64,000 bases of DNA. Source: Micromonospora chalcea (lineage in GTDB: Bacteria; Actinomycetota; Actinomycetes; Mycobacteriales; Micromonosporaceae). Shown here one piece after another: positions 34,134-42,635 of this stretch; the first letter of the stretch is position 1, and the number at the start of each line of letters is the position of its first letter. The position numbers were made by a program, and so were the translations under genes. The stretch spans positions 186,001 to 250,000 of the forward strand of contig NZ_MAGP01000001.1 of assembly GCF_002926165.1 (NCBI RefSeq). The letters run 5' to 3'. Under the pieces are notes generated by a model. The model was given only the letters and a program-made list of their open reading frames with translations, ran no database searches and was not told the DNA's origin.

Positions 34134-35567
34134 TCATGTGGGTGTCGGGTACGCCAGGGCGCGCTTGTCCGGCTTGCCGCTCGCCGCCACCGGAACCCGC
34201 TCGATGGCCTGGATCGTCTTCGGTGCCGACGAGTCGCCCAGCGCCTCCGTCACCACGGCACGCAGCCGCCCGGCATCGATGTCGTGACCGGCGGCCGGCA
34301 CCACGTACGCGTGCACCGCCTCCCCGGTGACGTCGTCGGGACGGCCGACGACGTACGCCTCGGCGACCGTGGGATCGGCGGCGAGGACCCGCTCGATCGG
34401 GCCGGCGTACACCAGGTTGGCGTGCACGATGACGACGTCCCGGATCCGGCCGAGCAGGTGCAGGTAGCCGTCGCCGTCCAGCCGGGCCAGGTCGCGGGTG
34501 CGCACCCAGCCGTCGACGAACACGTCGGCGGTCTCGTCCGGGTCGTCCCAGTAGGCGGTGGCCTGCGCCGGTGTCCGCACGAACAGTTCCCCCTCGGTGG
34601 CGGGCCGGCCGTCGGCGTCCCGGATGGACAGCGCGGTCACCGCCGGTGGGCGGCCGACCGAGGCGAGCGCGGCCGGGGACGCCAGCATCTCGGCCGGCGT
34701 CACCATCGTGATCATCCCGGTCTCGGTCTGGCCGTAGCCGTGGAAGACGACGGGGCCGAGCACGTCGAGCGCCTCGGACAGCCGGCCCGGTGGGAGTGGG
34801 GAGCCGGACACCAGCAGGGCCCGCAGGCTGCTCAGGTCGACCGGATCGGCGCGCTGGTCGCGCACGAGCTGGTACAGCTTGCCCACGGTGATGACGCTGG
34901 CGGTCGCCCGGTGCCGGGCGATCATGCCGGGGAAGCCCGGGGGCCGGGCCGCGACGAGGGTGCCGCCCGCGGCCAGGGTGAGGATGCCGTACTCCAGCAT
35001 CACCTGGCTGCTCAGCGAGCCGAAGACCAGGTAACGCTGGAGCCGGGTGGCGAGGTCGGCGATCGCCGGGGGCCACCGGTCCGGGTACGGCGCCCAGGCG
35101 GCGCTCATCGCCGCGTACGTCTGCGCGCAGCCCTTCGGGCTGCCGGTGCTGCCGCTGGTCCAGACGATCCGGGCGACGTCGTCCGGGCGACCGGCGGCGA
35201 TCAGCGGCCTTCCGTCGTCGGCGGTGCCCGCCAACTCGGCGACCCGGGCGTCGTCGACCAGCAGCGTGTTCTCGCCGAGTTGCCAGGCGCGGTGGGCCGG
35301 TGTCAGGTCGGGGCGGATTCCGGATACCCGGGCGCCGACCGCGAACGCCGCGATGATCGCCGCGAACGCCTCCGCGGTGACGCCGAGCCGCAGGGCCACC
35401 CCGACGCCGGGGCCGGCCCCCGCGGCCCGGAGCCCGGCGGCGATGCGCCGGACCAGCCGGTACATCTGGGCCGTGGTCACGGTCTGGTCGCCGTCCTCGA
35501 AGACCGGCCGGTCGTCACCGGTGGCGAGCAGGTCCAGCACGGGCTGCGGCCAGACCTCAGCCGGCAT
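34134..35567 (-). CDS. AMP-forming acyl-CoA synthetase / ligase
   Basis: ANL-superfamily adenylating enzyme of 477 residues, somewhat short for the family (usually 500-550). Motifs in order: P-loop WTSGSTGSPKG, GYGQTETG, TRDLARLDGDGY with the hinge region, and the catalytic Lys in ASGKPDKRAL. It activates a carboxylic acid as the acyl-adenylate and probably transfers it to CoA or another acceptor. In this locus a cinnamate- or coumarate-like acid from the ammonia-lyase is a natural substrate, by inference. The start overlaps the flavoprotein gene by 11 bp. After the stop the frame continues into a transmembrane stretch. Confidence 0.85.
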   Translation of the reverse strand: MPAEVWPQPVLDLLATGDDRPVFEDGDQTVTTAQMYRLVRRIAAGLRAAGAGPGVGVALRLGVTAEAFAAIIAAFAVGARVSGIRPDLTPAHRAWQLGENTLLVDDARVAELAGTADDGRPLIAAGRPDDVARIVWTSGSTGSPKGCAQTYAAMSAAWAPYPDRWPPAIADLATRLQRYLVFGSLSSQVMLEYGILTLAAGGTLVAARPPGFPGMIARHRATASVITVGKLYQLVRDQRADPVDLSSLRALLVSGSPLPPGRLSEALDVLGPVVFHGYGQTETGMITMVTPAEMLASPAALASVGRPPAVTALSIRDADGRPATEGELFVRTPAQATAYWDDPDETADVFVDGWVRTRDLARLDGDGYLHLLGRIRDVVIVHANLVYAGPIERVLAADPTVAEAYVVGRPDDVTGEAVHAYVVPAAGHDIDAGRLRAVVTEALGDSSAPKTIQAIERVPVAASGKPDKRALAYPTPT

Positions 35568-37101
35568 CGGAGAGCACGCCCTTGACGAAGAGCACGAGCG
35601 GCTGGTGGTGCACGTCCGGCAGATTCCAGTGGTTCTCCAGGTTCTCCGCGAGGTGGTGCGTCGCGACGACCCGGCCGCCGCGATGGACCCGGACGACCGG
35701 GTGCAGGTAGCTGGCGTCGTGCGCGTGCGCGGCGTCGTTCTCGGCGATCCGCGGCACCGTGACGTCGAACGGGTCGACCTGGTCGTGGTCCGGCCCGTAC
35801 TCCAGGGTGACCACGAACGCGAACGGCTCCGGGCCCAGGCCGCCGTCGTGCACGTACGCGACGGGCACCTCCTCGTGGTAGCGCGCGGTGTCGCCGTCGA
35901 CGACGACGACGTCGCCGAGGACCGCGAACTGCTGCCACAGCGCGGAGGTGCGGTTGATCCGGGCGATGACCGCGTCGGCGATCGCCTCCGGGGTGGGTTC
36001 CAGCGGCGTGGCCGGCCACGGGGTGTCGTGGTGGCGGGCGCCGAGGATCCGGTGCAGGGCCCGCACGCCGTACCGGAAGCCGTGGATGAACCCGTTCGTC
36101 GAGCGCTTGAAGTCGCGCTGCTGGGTGAGGGTGCCGGCGAAGTAGAGGCCGGGCATGTTCACCGACTCGTACGCCGGGGTCTGCTCGGGGAAGCGGTCGT
36201 TGATGACCAGCCGCGGCCGGGCGGACGGGTCGAAGATGCTCGCGTCGAACCGGAATCCGGTGCAGAGGATGACCCGGTCGTAGTCGATCTGCCGGATCGC
36301 CTCGACCGTGCGGGCGTACCGGAAGTCGATCCGGTAGCCGCCGTCGTCGCGCCGGGCGATCCGCTCGACGACGCCGTCGAGGACCGCGTTCTGCGACTTG
36401 AGCTGGTACGTGTCGAGGAAGTTGTTGTTCACCGCGCGCAGGTGCCCGACGTAGTGCGACTGCCACGCCAGCTTGATCGAGTGCGGGCCGGCGACGTGGA
36501 TGACAGCGGCCGTCTCGACCAGGGCGTCAGCGGTCTCGAAGGCCGAGTTGCCCTTGCCGATGATGAGGACGCGCTGGTTCGTGAAGTCGTCCGGGTCGAC
36601 GCTGACCGTGTCGTACCGCTCGGCGAGCGCGGCGCCCTCGATCGGCGGGACGTACAGCTGGGACACGCCGGTGGCGACGACCACCCGGCGGGCGGTGAGG
36701 GTGTCGTCGCCGGCGTCGACGGTGAACAGGTCGCCGTCGCGCGCGATCCGGGTGACCCGGGTGTCGTACCTGACCCGGAGGCCGCGTGCGAAGTCGGCGA
36801 GGTAGCGCACCAGGTCGGCCGCGTCCGGGAAGTACCGGCGGCTGTAGTTCTTGAACAGCAGCGCCGGATCGTCGGTGAGCAGCGAGTTCCAGTCCGCGCG
36901 CAGGTTGAACTCCGGATCGTCGGACCCGGTCCAGACCTTGTTGATCGAGATGAGTTGCCGGTGCCGGGGGTAGGTGGTGAAGAACGTGCCCGGCGCCGGG
37001 CCGGCCTCCAGGACCAGGTAGTCGCGGCCGTCGCGCTCCAGCAGGTGAGCGAGCTGCAACCCGGCCGGTCCGGCTCCGATGATCAGATAGTCGACCGTCA
37101 T
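35557..37101 (-). CDS. FOXRED2-like FAD/NAD(P) flavoprotein, copy 1
   Basis: Flavoprotein of 514 residues with two dinucleotide-binding motifs: GAGPAG at the N-terminus (FAD) and IIGKGNSAFETAD near residue 175 (NADPH), like flavin monooxygenases and FOXRED2. It shares most of its length with the protein encoded at 38664-40229 (same YFPDAxxxVRYLADFA, RHRQLISIN and NNNFLDTYQLKS segments). ATG at 37101 chosen by alignment with that paralogue. The reaction is unknown; N- or C-oxidation of an amino-acid-derived substrate is possible. It is the first gene of the minus-strand arm and is divergent from the ammonia-lyase. Confidence 0.85.
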   Translation of the reverse strand: MTVDYLIIGAGPAGLQLAHLLERDGRDYLVLEAGPAPGTFFTTYPRHRQLISINKVWTGSDDPEFNLRADWNSLLTDDPALLFKNYSRRYFPDAADLVRYLADFARGLRVRYDTRVTRIARDGDLFTVDAGDDTLTARRVVVATGVSQLYVPPIEGAALAERYDTVSVDPDDFTNQRVLIIGKGNSAFETADALVETAAVIHVAGPHSIKLAWQSHYVGHLRAVNNNFLDTYQLKSQNAVLDGVVERIARRDDGGYRIDFRYARTVEAIRQIDYDRVILCTGFRFDASIFDPSARPRLVINDRFPEQTPAYESVNMPGLYFAGTLTQQRDFKRSTNGFIHGFRYGVRALHRILGARHHDTPWPATPLEPTPEAIADAVIARINRTSALWQQFAVLGDVVVVDGDTARYHEEVPVAYVHDGGLGPEPFAFVVTLEYGPDHDQVDPFDVTVPRIAENDAAHAHDASYLHPVVRVHRGGRVVATHHLAENLENHWNLPDVHHQPLVLFVKGVLSDAG

Positions 37102-37123
37102 GCGCCGCAACGTAGCGACTCGA

Positions 37124-37141
37124 TCTCAGAGCGTTCTGAGA
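37124..37141. promoter_or_regulatory. Perfect palindrome TCTCAGA-GCGT-TCTGAGA in divergent promoter
   Basis: Perfect 7-bp arms with a 4-bp centre, placed in the 63-bp gap between the divergent flavoprotein and ammonia-lyase genes. It is well placed to control both arms of the locus. No regulator gene is encoded inside the locus; the binder is unknown. Confidence 0.65.
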
Positions 37142-37164
37142 ATTCGTCTCTAGGGTGCGATCGC

Positions 37165-38652
37165 ATGACGACAGAGGTGGACCTCGATGTCCCACTGCGG
37201 ATCGCCGACCTCCGTGCCGCCCGTGACCCGGTCAAGGTCGTGGTCGGAGCACAGGCCAGGGAGCGCGTCACGGCCGCCCGTACCTTCCTGTCCGCGGTGC
37301 TCGGCGACGACCGCGCGGTGTACGGCGCGACCACCGGCTTCGGCGCTCTCGTCGGGTACGCGGGCCGCGCCGACCTGCGCGACCAGGCCGACAACACGCT
37401 CGCCCACCTCGGCGCGGGGCAGGGCCCGGAACTCGACCCGGAGGTGGTCCGCGCGACTCTGCTGCTGCGGGCGGCGTCGCTGGCCCGGGGCGCGTCGGGG
37501 GTCTCCCCGCACGTCATCGACGCGCTCGCGGCGATGCTCGCGACCACGTTCGTCCCCGCGGTGCCCCGGCTGGGTTCGGTCGGCGCCAGCGGTGACCTGA
37601 TCCCGCTGGGCGCCGCCGCCCAGGCGTTACGGGGCCGGGGGCACGCCTACCTGGACGGGGTACGGCTACCGGCGGCCGAGGCGCTGCAGCGGGCCGGCCT
37701 GGAACCGCTGCCGCTGGACGGGCGGGACGCGCTCGCCCTGGTCAACGGCACGTCGCTGACCACCGCGGCGACGGCGCGGGCGCTGGACGCGGCCCGCTGC
37801 GCGCACCGGGCGGTCCAGGTGCTCACCTGCCTGCTCGCCGATCTGCTGGGCAGCGACACGCAGTTCCTCGACGCCCGGCTGCTGGCCGCGTACGGCCATC
37901 CGGGCGCGGTCGACGTGGGCGCGCGGATGCGGCGGGTCGGCGCCGGGATCGTCGCGTCCGGGGCGCGCCCGTTGCAGGAGCCGTACAGCATCAGGTGTGC
38001 GCCGCAACTGCTCGGCGCGGCCGAGGACGCGCTGCGCTACGTCGACGCCGTCGTCGGGGCCGACCTCGCGAGCGTGACCGACAACCCGCTGTTCTTTCCC
38101 GACGAGGACCTCGTCGTGCACGGCGGCAACTTCTTCGGGCAGCCGGCCGCGTTCGCCGCCGACGTGCTGTCGATGGTCGTGGCGCAGGTCGGCAACCTCG
38201 CCGAACGGCAACTGGATCTGCTCGTCGACCCGAACCGCAACGGCGGCCTGCCGCCGATGCTGGCCGCCGGCCCGGGACAGCAGCACGGGCTCCAGGGCGT
38301 GCAACTGGCGGCGACCGCCCTGATCACCGAGATCCGCCGGGACACCATGCCCGCGAGCATGCAGAGCGTGCCGACCAACCTGCACAACCAGGACGTCGTC
38401 CCGCTCGGCACCCAGGCCGCGCTGCGGGCGCTGGACCAGGCCCGGCTGCTGCACCTGATCGTCGGATCGCTCGCGGTGGGACTGCGCCAGGCGGCGTACG
38501 TCGGCGCGCGTGCGCCGACCGCGCCCGGCTGTGCCGAGGCGCTGGCCGCGGTGGCCGCTGTCGTACCGCCGATCGACCCGGACCGGCCGCTGGACGCCGA
38601 CGTGCGGCGCGCCGCCGACGTGATCGCCGATTTCTCCGTTTCCTTCTCCTGA
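37165..38652 (+). CDS. MIO-type aromatic amino acid ammonia-lyase or aminomutase
   Basis: Histidase/PAL/TAL superfamily enzyme of 495 residues. The Ala-Ser-Gly triad that forms the MIO cofactor is residues 141-143 (GSVGASGDLIPLG). Other signatures: YGATTGFG with the catalytic Tyr, VNGTSL, QEPYSIRCAPQ and HGGNFFGQP. At the substrate-selectivity site (NTLAHLGAGQG) His81-Leu82 align with the His-Leu pair of tyrosine ammonia-lyases, rather than the Phe-Leu of PAL or the Ser-His of histidase. A TAL-like reaction (tyrosine to p-coumarate) or tyrosine aminomutase activity is therefore inferred. It is followed by flavoprotein, hydroxy-acid oxidase and P450 genes, so this is not histidine catabolism. 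Confidence 0.88.
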   Translation: MTTEVDLDVPLRIADLRAARDPVKVVVGAQARERVTAARTFLSAVLGDDRAVYGATTGFGALVGYAGRADLRDQADNTLAHLGAGQGPELDPEVVRATLLLRAASLARGASGVSPHVIDALAAMLATTFVPAVPRLGSVGASGDLIPLGAAAQALRGRGHAYLDGVRLPAAEALQRAGLEPLPLDGRDALALVNGTSLTTAATARALDAARCAHRAVQVLTCLLADLLGSDTQFLDARLLAAYGHPGAVDVGARMRRVGAGIVASGARPLQEPYSIRCAPQLLGAAEDALRYVDAVVGADLASVTDNPLFFPDEDLVVHGGNFFGQPAAFAADVLSMVVAQVGNLAERQLDLLVDPNRNGGLPPMLAAGPGQQHGLQGVQLAATALITEIRRDTMPASMQSVPTNLHNQDVVPLGTQAALRALDQARLLHLIVGSLAVGLRQAAYVGARAPTAPGCAEALAAVAAVVPPIDPDRPLDADVRRAADVIADFSVSFS

Positions 38653-38663
38653 GGTGGACGCAC

Positions 38664-40229
38664 ATGACGCTTGACTACCTGATCGTCGGAGCCGGACCGG
38701 CCGGCCTGCAGCTCGCGGCCCTGCTGGAGGCCGACGGCAAGCGCGACTATCTGGTCCTGGAACAGGCGGGAATACCGGGGGCGTTCTTCGCCACCTTCCC
38801 CCGCCACCGGCAACTGATCTCCATCAACAAGCCGCACACCGGCTCCGACGATCCGGAGCTGAACCTGCGGCTGGACTGGAACTCGCTGCTCAGCGACGAC
38901 CCGGCGCTGCGGTTCACCGGCTACACCGAGCGGTACTTCCCCGACGCCGACGTGATGGTCCGTTACCTGGCCGACTTCGCCGCGAAGACGGGGGCGCGTG
39001 TCCGGTACGGCTGCCGCGTGACGTCGGTCGGCAAGGTCGACGGGGTGTTCGAGGTCCGGGCGGGGGAGGAGGTGTTCCGGGCGCGACGGCTCGTCGTCGC
39101 CACCGGCGTCTCGCAGCCGTACCGGCCGGAGATCCCGGGCCTGGAACTCGCCGAGCAGTACGCGGAGATGTCCGTCGACCCGCGCGACTACCTGGACCAG
39201 AAGGTGCTGATCATCGGCAAGGGGAACTCCGCGTTCGAGACCGCGGACAACCTGATGGAGACCACCACGCTGATCCACGTGGCCGGGCCGAGTTCGATCC
39301 GGATGGCCTGGCGCACGCACTACGTGGGACACCTGCGCGCGGTGAACAACAACTTCCTGGACACCTACCAGCTGAAGTCGGCGAACGCGATCCTCGACGG
39401 CGACGTCAAGCGGATCGAGCGCGACGGCGACGGCTTCACTGTGACCTTCTCGTTCTCCCGCGCCGACGAGGTGGTCAAGGAGCTGCGGTACGACCGGGTG
39501 CTCGCCTGCACCGGGTTCGCCTTCGACGCGTCCATCTTCGACGACACCTGCCGTCCGCAACTCGCCATCCGGGACCGCTTTCCGGCGCAGACCCCGGAGT
39601 GGGAGTCGGTGAACGTGCCCGGCCTCTACTTCGCGGGCACGATCAGCCAGGAGCGGGACTTCAAACGCTCGACGAGCGGCTTCATCCACGGTTTCCGGTA
39701 CGCCGTCCGGGCGCTGCACCGGATCCTGGAACGGCGGTACGGGGACACGCCGTGGCCGGCGGAGAAGCTGGACGCCACCGGAGAGCTGATCGCCGACGCC
39801 GTCGTCGCGCGGGTCAACCGCACCTCCGCGCTGTGGCAGCAGTTCGGCTTCCTCGCCGACGTGGTCACCGTCGCCGGGTCCGACGCGCGCTACCACGAGG
39901 AGGTGCCCGTCGAGTACTTCACCGGCACCGGCCTGCGTACCCCCGACCACGACTACGAGCACGCCTTCGTGGTCACCCTGGAGTACGGTCCCGAGCACGA
40001 CCAGGTGGACCCGTTCGACGTCACCGTCAACCGGGTCGCCCAGGACGTCGCCGGCCAGGCCCACGACGCCGCCTACCTGCATCCGGTCGTCCGCCATCAC
40101 CGGGCGGGCCGGGTCGTCGCCACCCACCACCTGGCGGAGAACCTGGAGAACCGATGGGACCGGCCGGAGACCCATGTCGCGCCGCTCGTCGCGTTCGTCG
40201 ACAGCTGCCTGAGCAGTGCCGAGAGCTGA
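38664..40229 (+). CDS. FOXRED2-like FAD/NAD(P) flavoprotein, copy 2
   Basis: Flavoprotein of 521 residues, full-length paralogue of the gene at 35557-37101. FAD motif VGAGPAG at residues 7-13 and NADPH motif IIGKGNSAFETAD near residue 180; the C-terminal region YLHPVVRHHR...HHLAEN is also shared. ATG at 38664 with GAGGTGG upstream, 11 bp after the ammonia-lyase stop. The two copies may act on successive substrates or as a heteromer. It belongs to the plus-strand operon of lyase, flavoprotein, hydroxy-acid oxidase, P450 and antiporter. Confidence 0.85.
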   Translation: MTLDYLIVGAGPAGLQLAALLEADGKRDYLVLEQAGIPGAFFATFPRHRQLISINKPHTGSDDPELNLRLDWNSLLSDDPALRFTGYTERYFPDADVMVRYLADFAAKTGARVRYGCRVTSVGKVDGVFEVRAGEEVFRARRLVVATGVSQPYRPEIPGLELAEQYAEMSVDPRDYLDQKVLIIGKGNSAFETADNLMETTTLIHVAGPSSIRMAWRTHYVGHLRAVNNNFLDTYQLKSANAILDGDVKRIERDGDGFTVTFSFSRADEVVKELRYDRVLACTGFAFDASIFDDTCRPQLAIRDRFPAQTPEWESVNVPGLYFAGTISQERDFKRSTSGFIHGFRYAVRALHRILERRYGDTPWPAEKLDATGELIADAVVARVNRTSALWQQFGFLADVVTVAGSDARYHEEVPVEYFTGTGLRTPDHDYEHAFVVTLEYGPEHDQVDPFDVTVNRVAQDVAGQAHDAAYLHPVVRHHRAGRVVATHHLAENLENRWDRPETHVAPLVAFVDSCLSSAES

Positions 40230-40230
40230 G

Positions 40231-41304
40231 ATGCGCCCGCTCGACGCGGCGCTGGACGGTCCGGCGCTGAACCTGGCCGAGCTGGCCGCCGACGCGCGGG
40301 GCCGCCTGGACCCGGTGCACTGGGACTTCTTCTCCGGCGGAGCCGGCGAGGAACGTACGGTGCGCGCCAACGAGGCGGCCTTCGCCCGGCGCTACCTGGT
40401 GCCCCGCGTCCTGCGCGGCGCCGCCCGGCGCGACCTGCGGGTCTCCCTGTTCGGCAGCCGGATCTCGATGCCGGTGCTGATCGCGCCGACCGCGTTCCAC
40501 CGGCTGGCCCACCCCGAGGGCGAGGTGGCCACCGCCCGCGCCGCCACCGAGGCGGGCACGATCATGGTGGTCAGCATGGCGGCCACCCGCCCGGTCGAGG
40601 AGATCGCCGCCGTCGGCGGGCCGCTCTGGTTCCAGCTGTACCCGCAGCCGGACCTCGACTTCACCGCAACGGTGGTACGGCGGGCGGAGGCGGCCGGGTG
40701 CAGCGCTCTGGTCGTCACCGTCGACTCGCCCGTGTTCGGCCGGCGCGAACGCGACCTGCGGCACGGCTTCGTCGACCTGCCGGCCGGGCTGAGCTGCGAG
40801 AACATGCGCGACGCGACCGGCCGGGTGCGGGACATCGAGATGGACGCCGGGCTGGACTGGACCCGGATCGCCCGCCTGCGCGAGATCACCGCGCTGCCGA
40901 TCCTGCTGAAGGGGGTGCTGCATCCGGCGGACGCGGCGCTGGCCGTCTCGTACGGTCTCGACGGTCTGCTGGTCTCCAACCACGGGGGCCGGCAGCTCGA
41001 CGGCGCGCTGGCCACCCTGGACGCGCTGCCCGCGGTGGTCGAGGCCGTCGGCGGGCGGCTGCCGGTGCTGCTCGACGGCGGTGTCCGCCGGGGCGCCGAC
41101 GTCCTGGTGGCGCTGGCGCTCGGCGCGAGCGCGGTGCTGGTCGGCCGCCCGGTGCTGTGGGGGCTCGCGGTGGGCGGCGCCGCCGGGGTACGCCACGTGC
41201 TCGACCTGCTCCACGCCGACCTCGACCGGACGCTGACGCTGGCCGGCGTCACCGGGCCGGCCGACCTGCGCGACGACCTGGTCGCCACGGTGGCGTGCGG
41301 ATGA
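40231..41304 (+). CDS. FMN-dependent alpha-hydroxy-acid oxidase / dehydrogenase
   Basis: TIM-barrel FMN enzyme of 357 residues, of the family with lactate, glycolate and (hydroxy)mandelate oxidases. The active-site His251 and Arg254 lie in SNHGGRQLDG, and the phosphate-binding part in DGGVRRGADVLVALALGASAVLVGRP. It oxidises an L-2-hydroxy acid to the 2-keto acid. ATG at 40231 lies one base after the flavoprotein stop; a GTG 15 bp upstream is an alternative. The next gene overlaps by ATGA. A mandelate-like aromatic substrate would fit the lyase context, but that is inference. Confidence 0.88.
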   Translation: MRPLDAALDGPALNLAELAADARGRLDPVHWDFFSGGAGEERTVRANEAAFARRYLVPRVLRGAARRDLRVSLFGSRISMPVLIAPTAFHRLAHPEGEVATARAATEAGTIMVVSMAATRPVEEIAAVGGPLWFQLYPQPDLDFTATVVRRAEAAGCSALVVTVDSPVFGRRERDLRHGFVDLPAGLSCENMRDATGRVRDIEMDAGLDWTRIARLREITALPILLKGVLHPADAALAVSYGLDGLLVSNHGGRQLDGALATLDALPAVVEAVGGRLPVLLDGGVRRGADVLVALALGASAVLVGRPVLWGLAVGGAAGVRHVLDLLHADLDRTLTLAGVTGPADLRDDLVATVACG

Positions 41305-42635
41305 GCGCCCTGATCGTCCTGCTGGTCCTGGCCGGGATCGGGTGGACCGTGCCGTACTGGCTGCCCCGCACCGTGGTCCGGCTGCGGGAGTGGGTGTTCG
41401 TCAGAGTCAACGGTGTCGAAGGCGTTCCGGTGCCGGGCCCCGTCGTCGGCATGGAGCACTTCGAGCGGGTGTACGCCGATCCGGCGGCGGACGGACGCAG
41501 CCGCGGGGCCGGGCTGTCGGACCTGTTCTGGTACTGGCTGGCGCCCGGACCGCACATGCACCAGGAACATCTGGAGCCGGGGGAGCGCTACCGCACCGTC
41601 GCCGCCACGACCCGGCGGGTGCTCGCGGTACGCCGCGAGCGCTGCGACGCTCTCGCCACCGCCGCCACCCGGCGGGTGCTCGACCGGTTGCCGGCCGACC
41701 GGACCAGCCACGTCCGGCTGCGTGACCTGATGATGCCGGTCTGGGCCGAGGTCTACTACGAGCTCGTCTTCGGCGAGGCGTGCCCGCCGCACGCGCGGGC
41801 GCTGATCGTCGCCAACGCCGACGACGTGGTCAGCGGGCTGAAGTGCACCGGACTGCGGCACATGTGGCGGCGCGAGCGGCTGACCGGGTATCTGCGCGAC
41901 CGGATCGAGGCGGGCACCTGCCCGGTGACGCTGCCGCCGCCGGTCGGGGCCCAGGAGACGGCCTGGTATCTCCAGGGCGCGTTCTTCAACACCGCCGTGG
42001 TGCAGATGTCCGAGGCGATGGCGCACGTGCTGCTCGCCCTCGCCACGCACCCCGACGTGCAGCGCGGACTCGACGGTGACGACGCGCTGGACCGGGTGAT
42101 CGACGAGACGCTGCGGGTGCACCCGCTCTTCGGCGTCGCGCACCGGATCACCTCGGCGCCGATCACGGTGGCGACCAGCGTGTCGCTGCCGGCCGGAACG
42201 GTGCTGCTCTTCAACTACCTGGCGTTCCACCGCGGTGGGGCCGCCGGTGACGACCGGTTCGACCCGGACCGGTGGCTGACGCTCAAGCGCGGCGACGCGC
42301 ACTTCATCCCGTACGGGGTCACCGCGAACCGCGCCTGCCCGGCCCGCGGCGTCGCGCCGGTGATGATGCGCGCCGCGACCCGCGAGGTGCTGCGCCGCTA
42401 CGTGCTGACCTCCTCCGTCTCACACACCCGGTCGCTGCCCAGCCGGGGCCCGGCGTATCTGACACCGGTCGGGAGCCCCCCGCCGGGGCGGCTGCGGCTG
42501 GCCGCGATGCGGTCGCGGGACCGGTGGGCCGACGTGGGCCGCAGTATCCGGCAACTGGTGTTCGGCACCTGGATGGTGGTCGACGCCCGCCGGCAGCGGT
42601 TGTGCACCGACTACTTCGAGAGGGCTGTCCGATGA
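41301..42635 (+). CDS. Membrane-anchored cytochrome P450 with atypical motifs
   Basis: P450-like protein of 444 residues with an N-terminal hydrophobic anchor (ALIVLLVLAGIGWTVPYWL), unusual for bacterial P450s. The K-helix ExxR is in DETLRVHP and the heme Cys346 in PYGVTANRACPARG, which lacks the usual FGxGxHxCxG spelling. The I-helix region (YLQGAFFNTAVVQ) has no standard acid-Thr pair, so the enzyme may not be an ordinary monooxygenase. The start overlaps the previous stop (ATGA) and the stop overlaps the antiporter start, so it is part of the same operon. Confidence 0.82.
   Translation: MSALIVLLVLAGIGWTVPYWLPRTVVRLREWVFVRVNGVEGVPVPGPVVGMEHFERVYADPAADGRSRGAGLSDLFWYWLAPGPHMHQEHLEPGERYRTVAATTRRVLAVRRERCDALATAATRRVLDRLPADRTSHVRLRDLMMPVWAEVYYELVFGEACPPHARALIVANADDVVSGLKCTGLRHMWRRERLTGYLRDRIEAGTCPVTLPPPVGAQETAWYLQGAFFNTAVVQMSEAMAHVLLALATHPDVQRGLDGDDALDRVIDETLRVHPLFGVAHRITSAPITVATSVSLPAGTVLLFNYLAFHRGGAAGDDRFDPDRWLTLKRGDAHFIPYGVTANRACPARGVAPVMMRAATREVLRRYVLTSSVSHTRSLPSRGPAYLTPVGSPPPGRLRLAAMRSRDRWADVGRSIRQLVFGTWMVVDARRQRLCTDYFERAVR

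Noticed and set aside
34021..34137. Short gene starting at the ATG that overlaps the ligase stop
   Set aside because: That frame gives an Arg-rich 37-residue product without homology; the hydrophobic sequence lies in the ligase frame instead.
35047..37164. Long N-terminal extension of the ammonia-lyase frame
   Set aside because: The extension is antisense to the ligase and flavoprotein genes; the ATG at 37165 fits the usual histidase/TAL length.
37165..38652. Histidine ammonia-lyase (hutH) for histidine catabolism
   Set aside because: No hutU, hutI or hutG homologue is nearby, and the selectivity residues are His-Leu rather than the histidase pattern.
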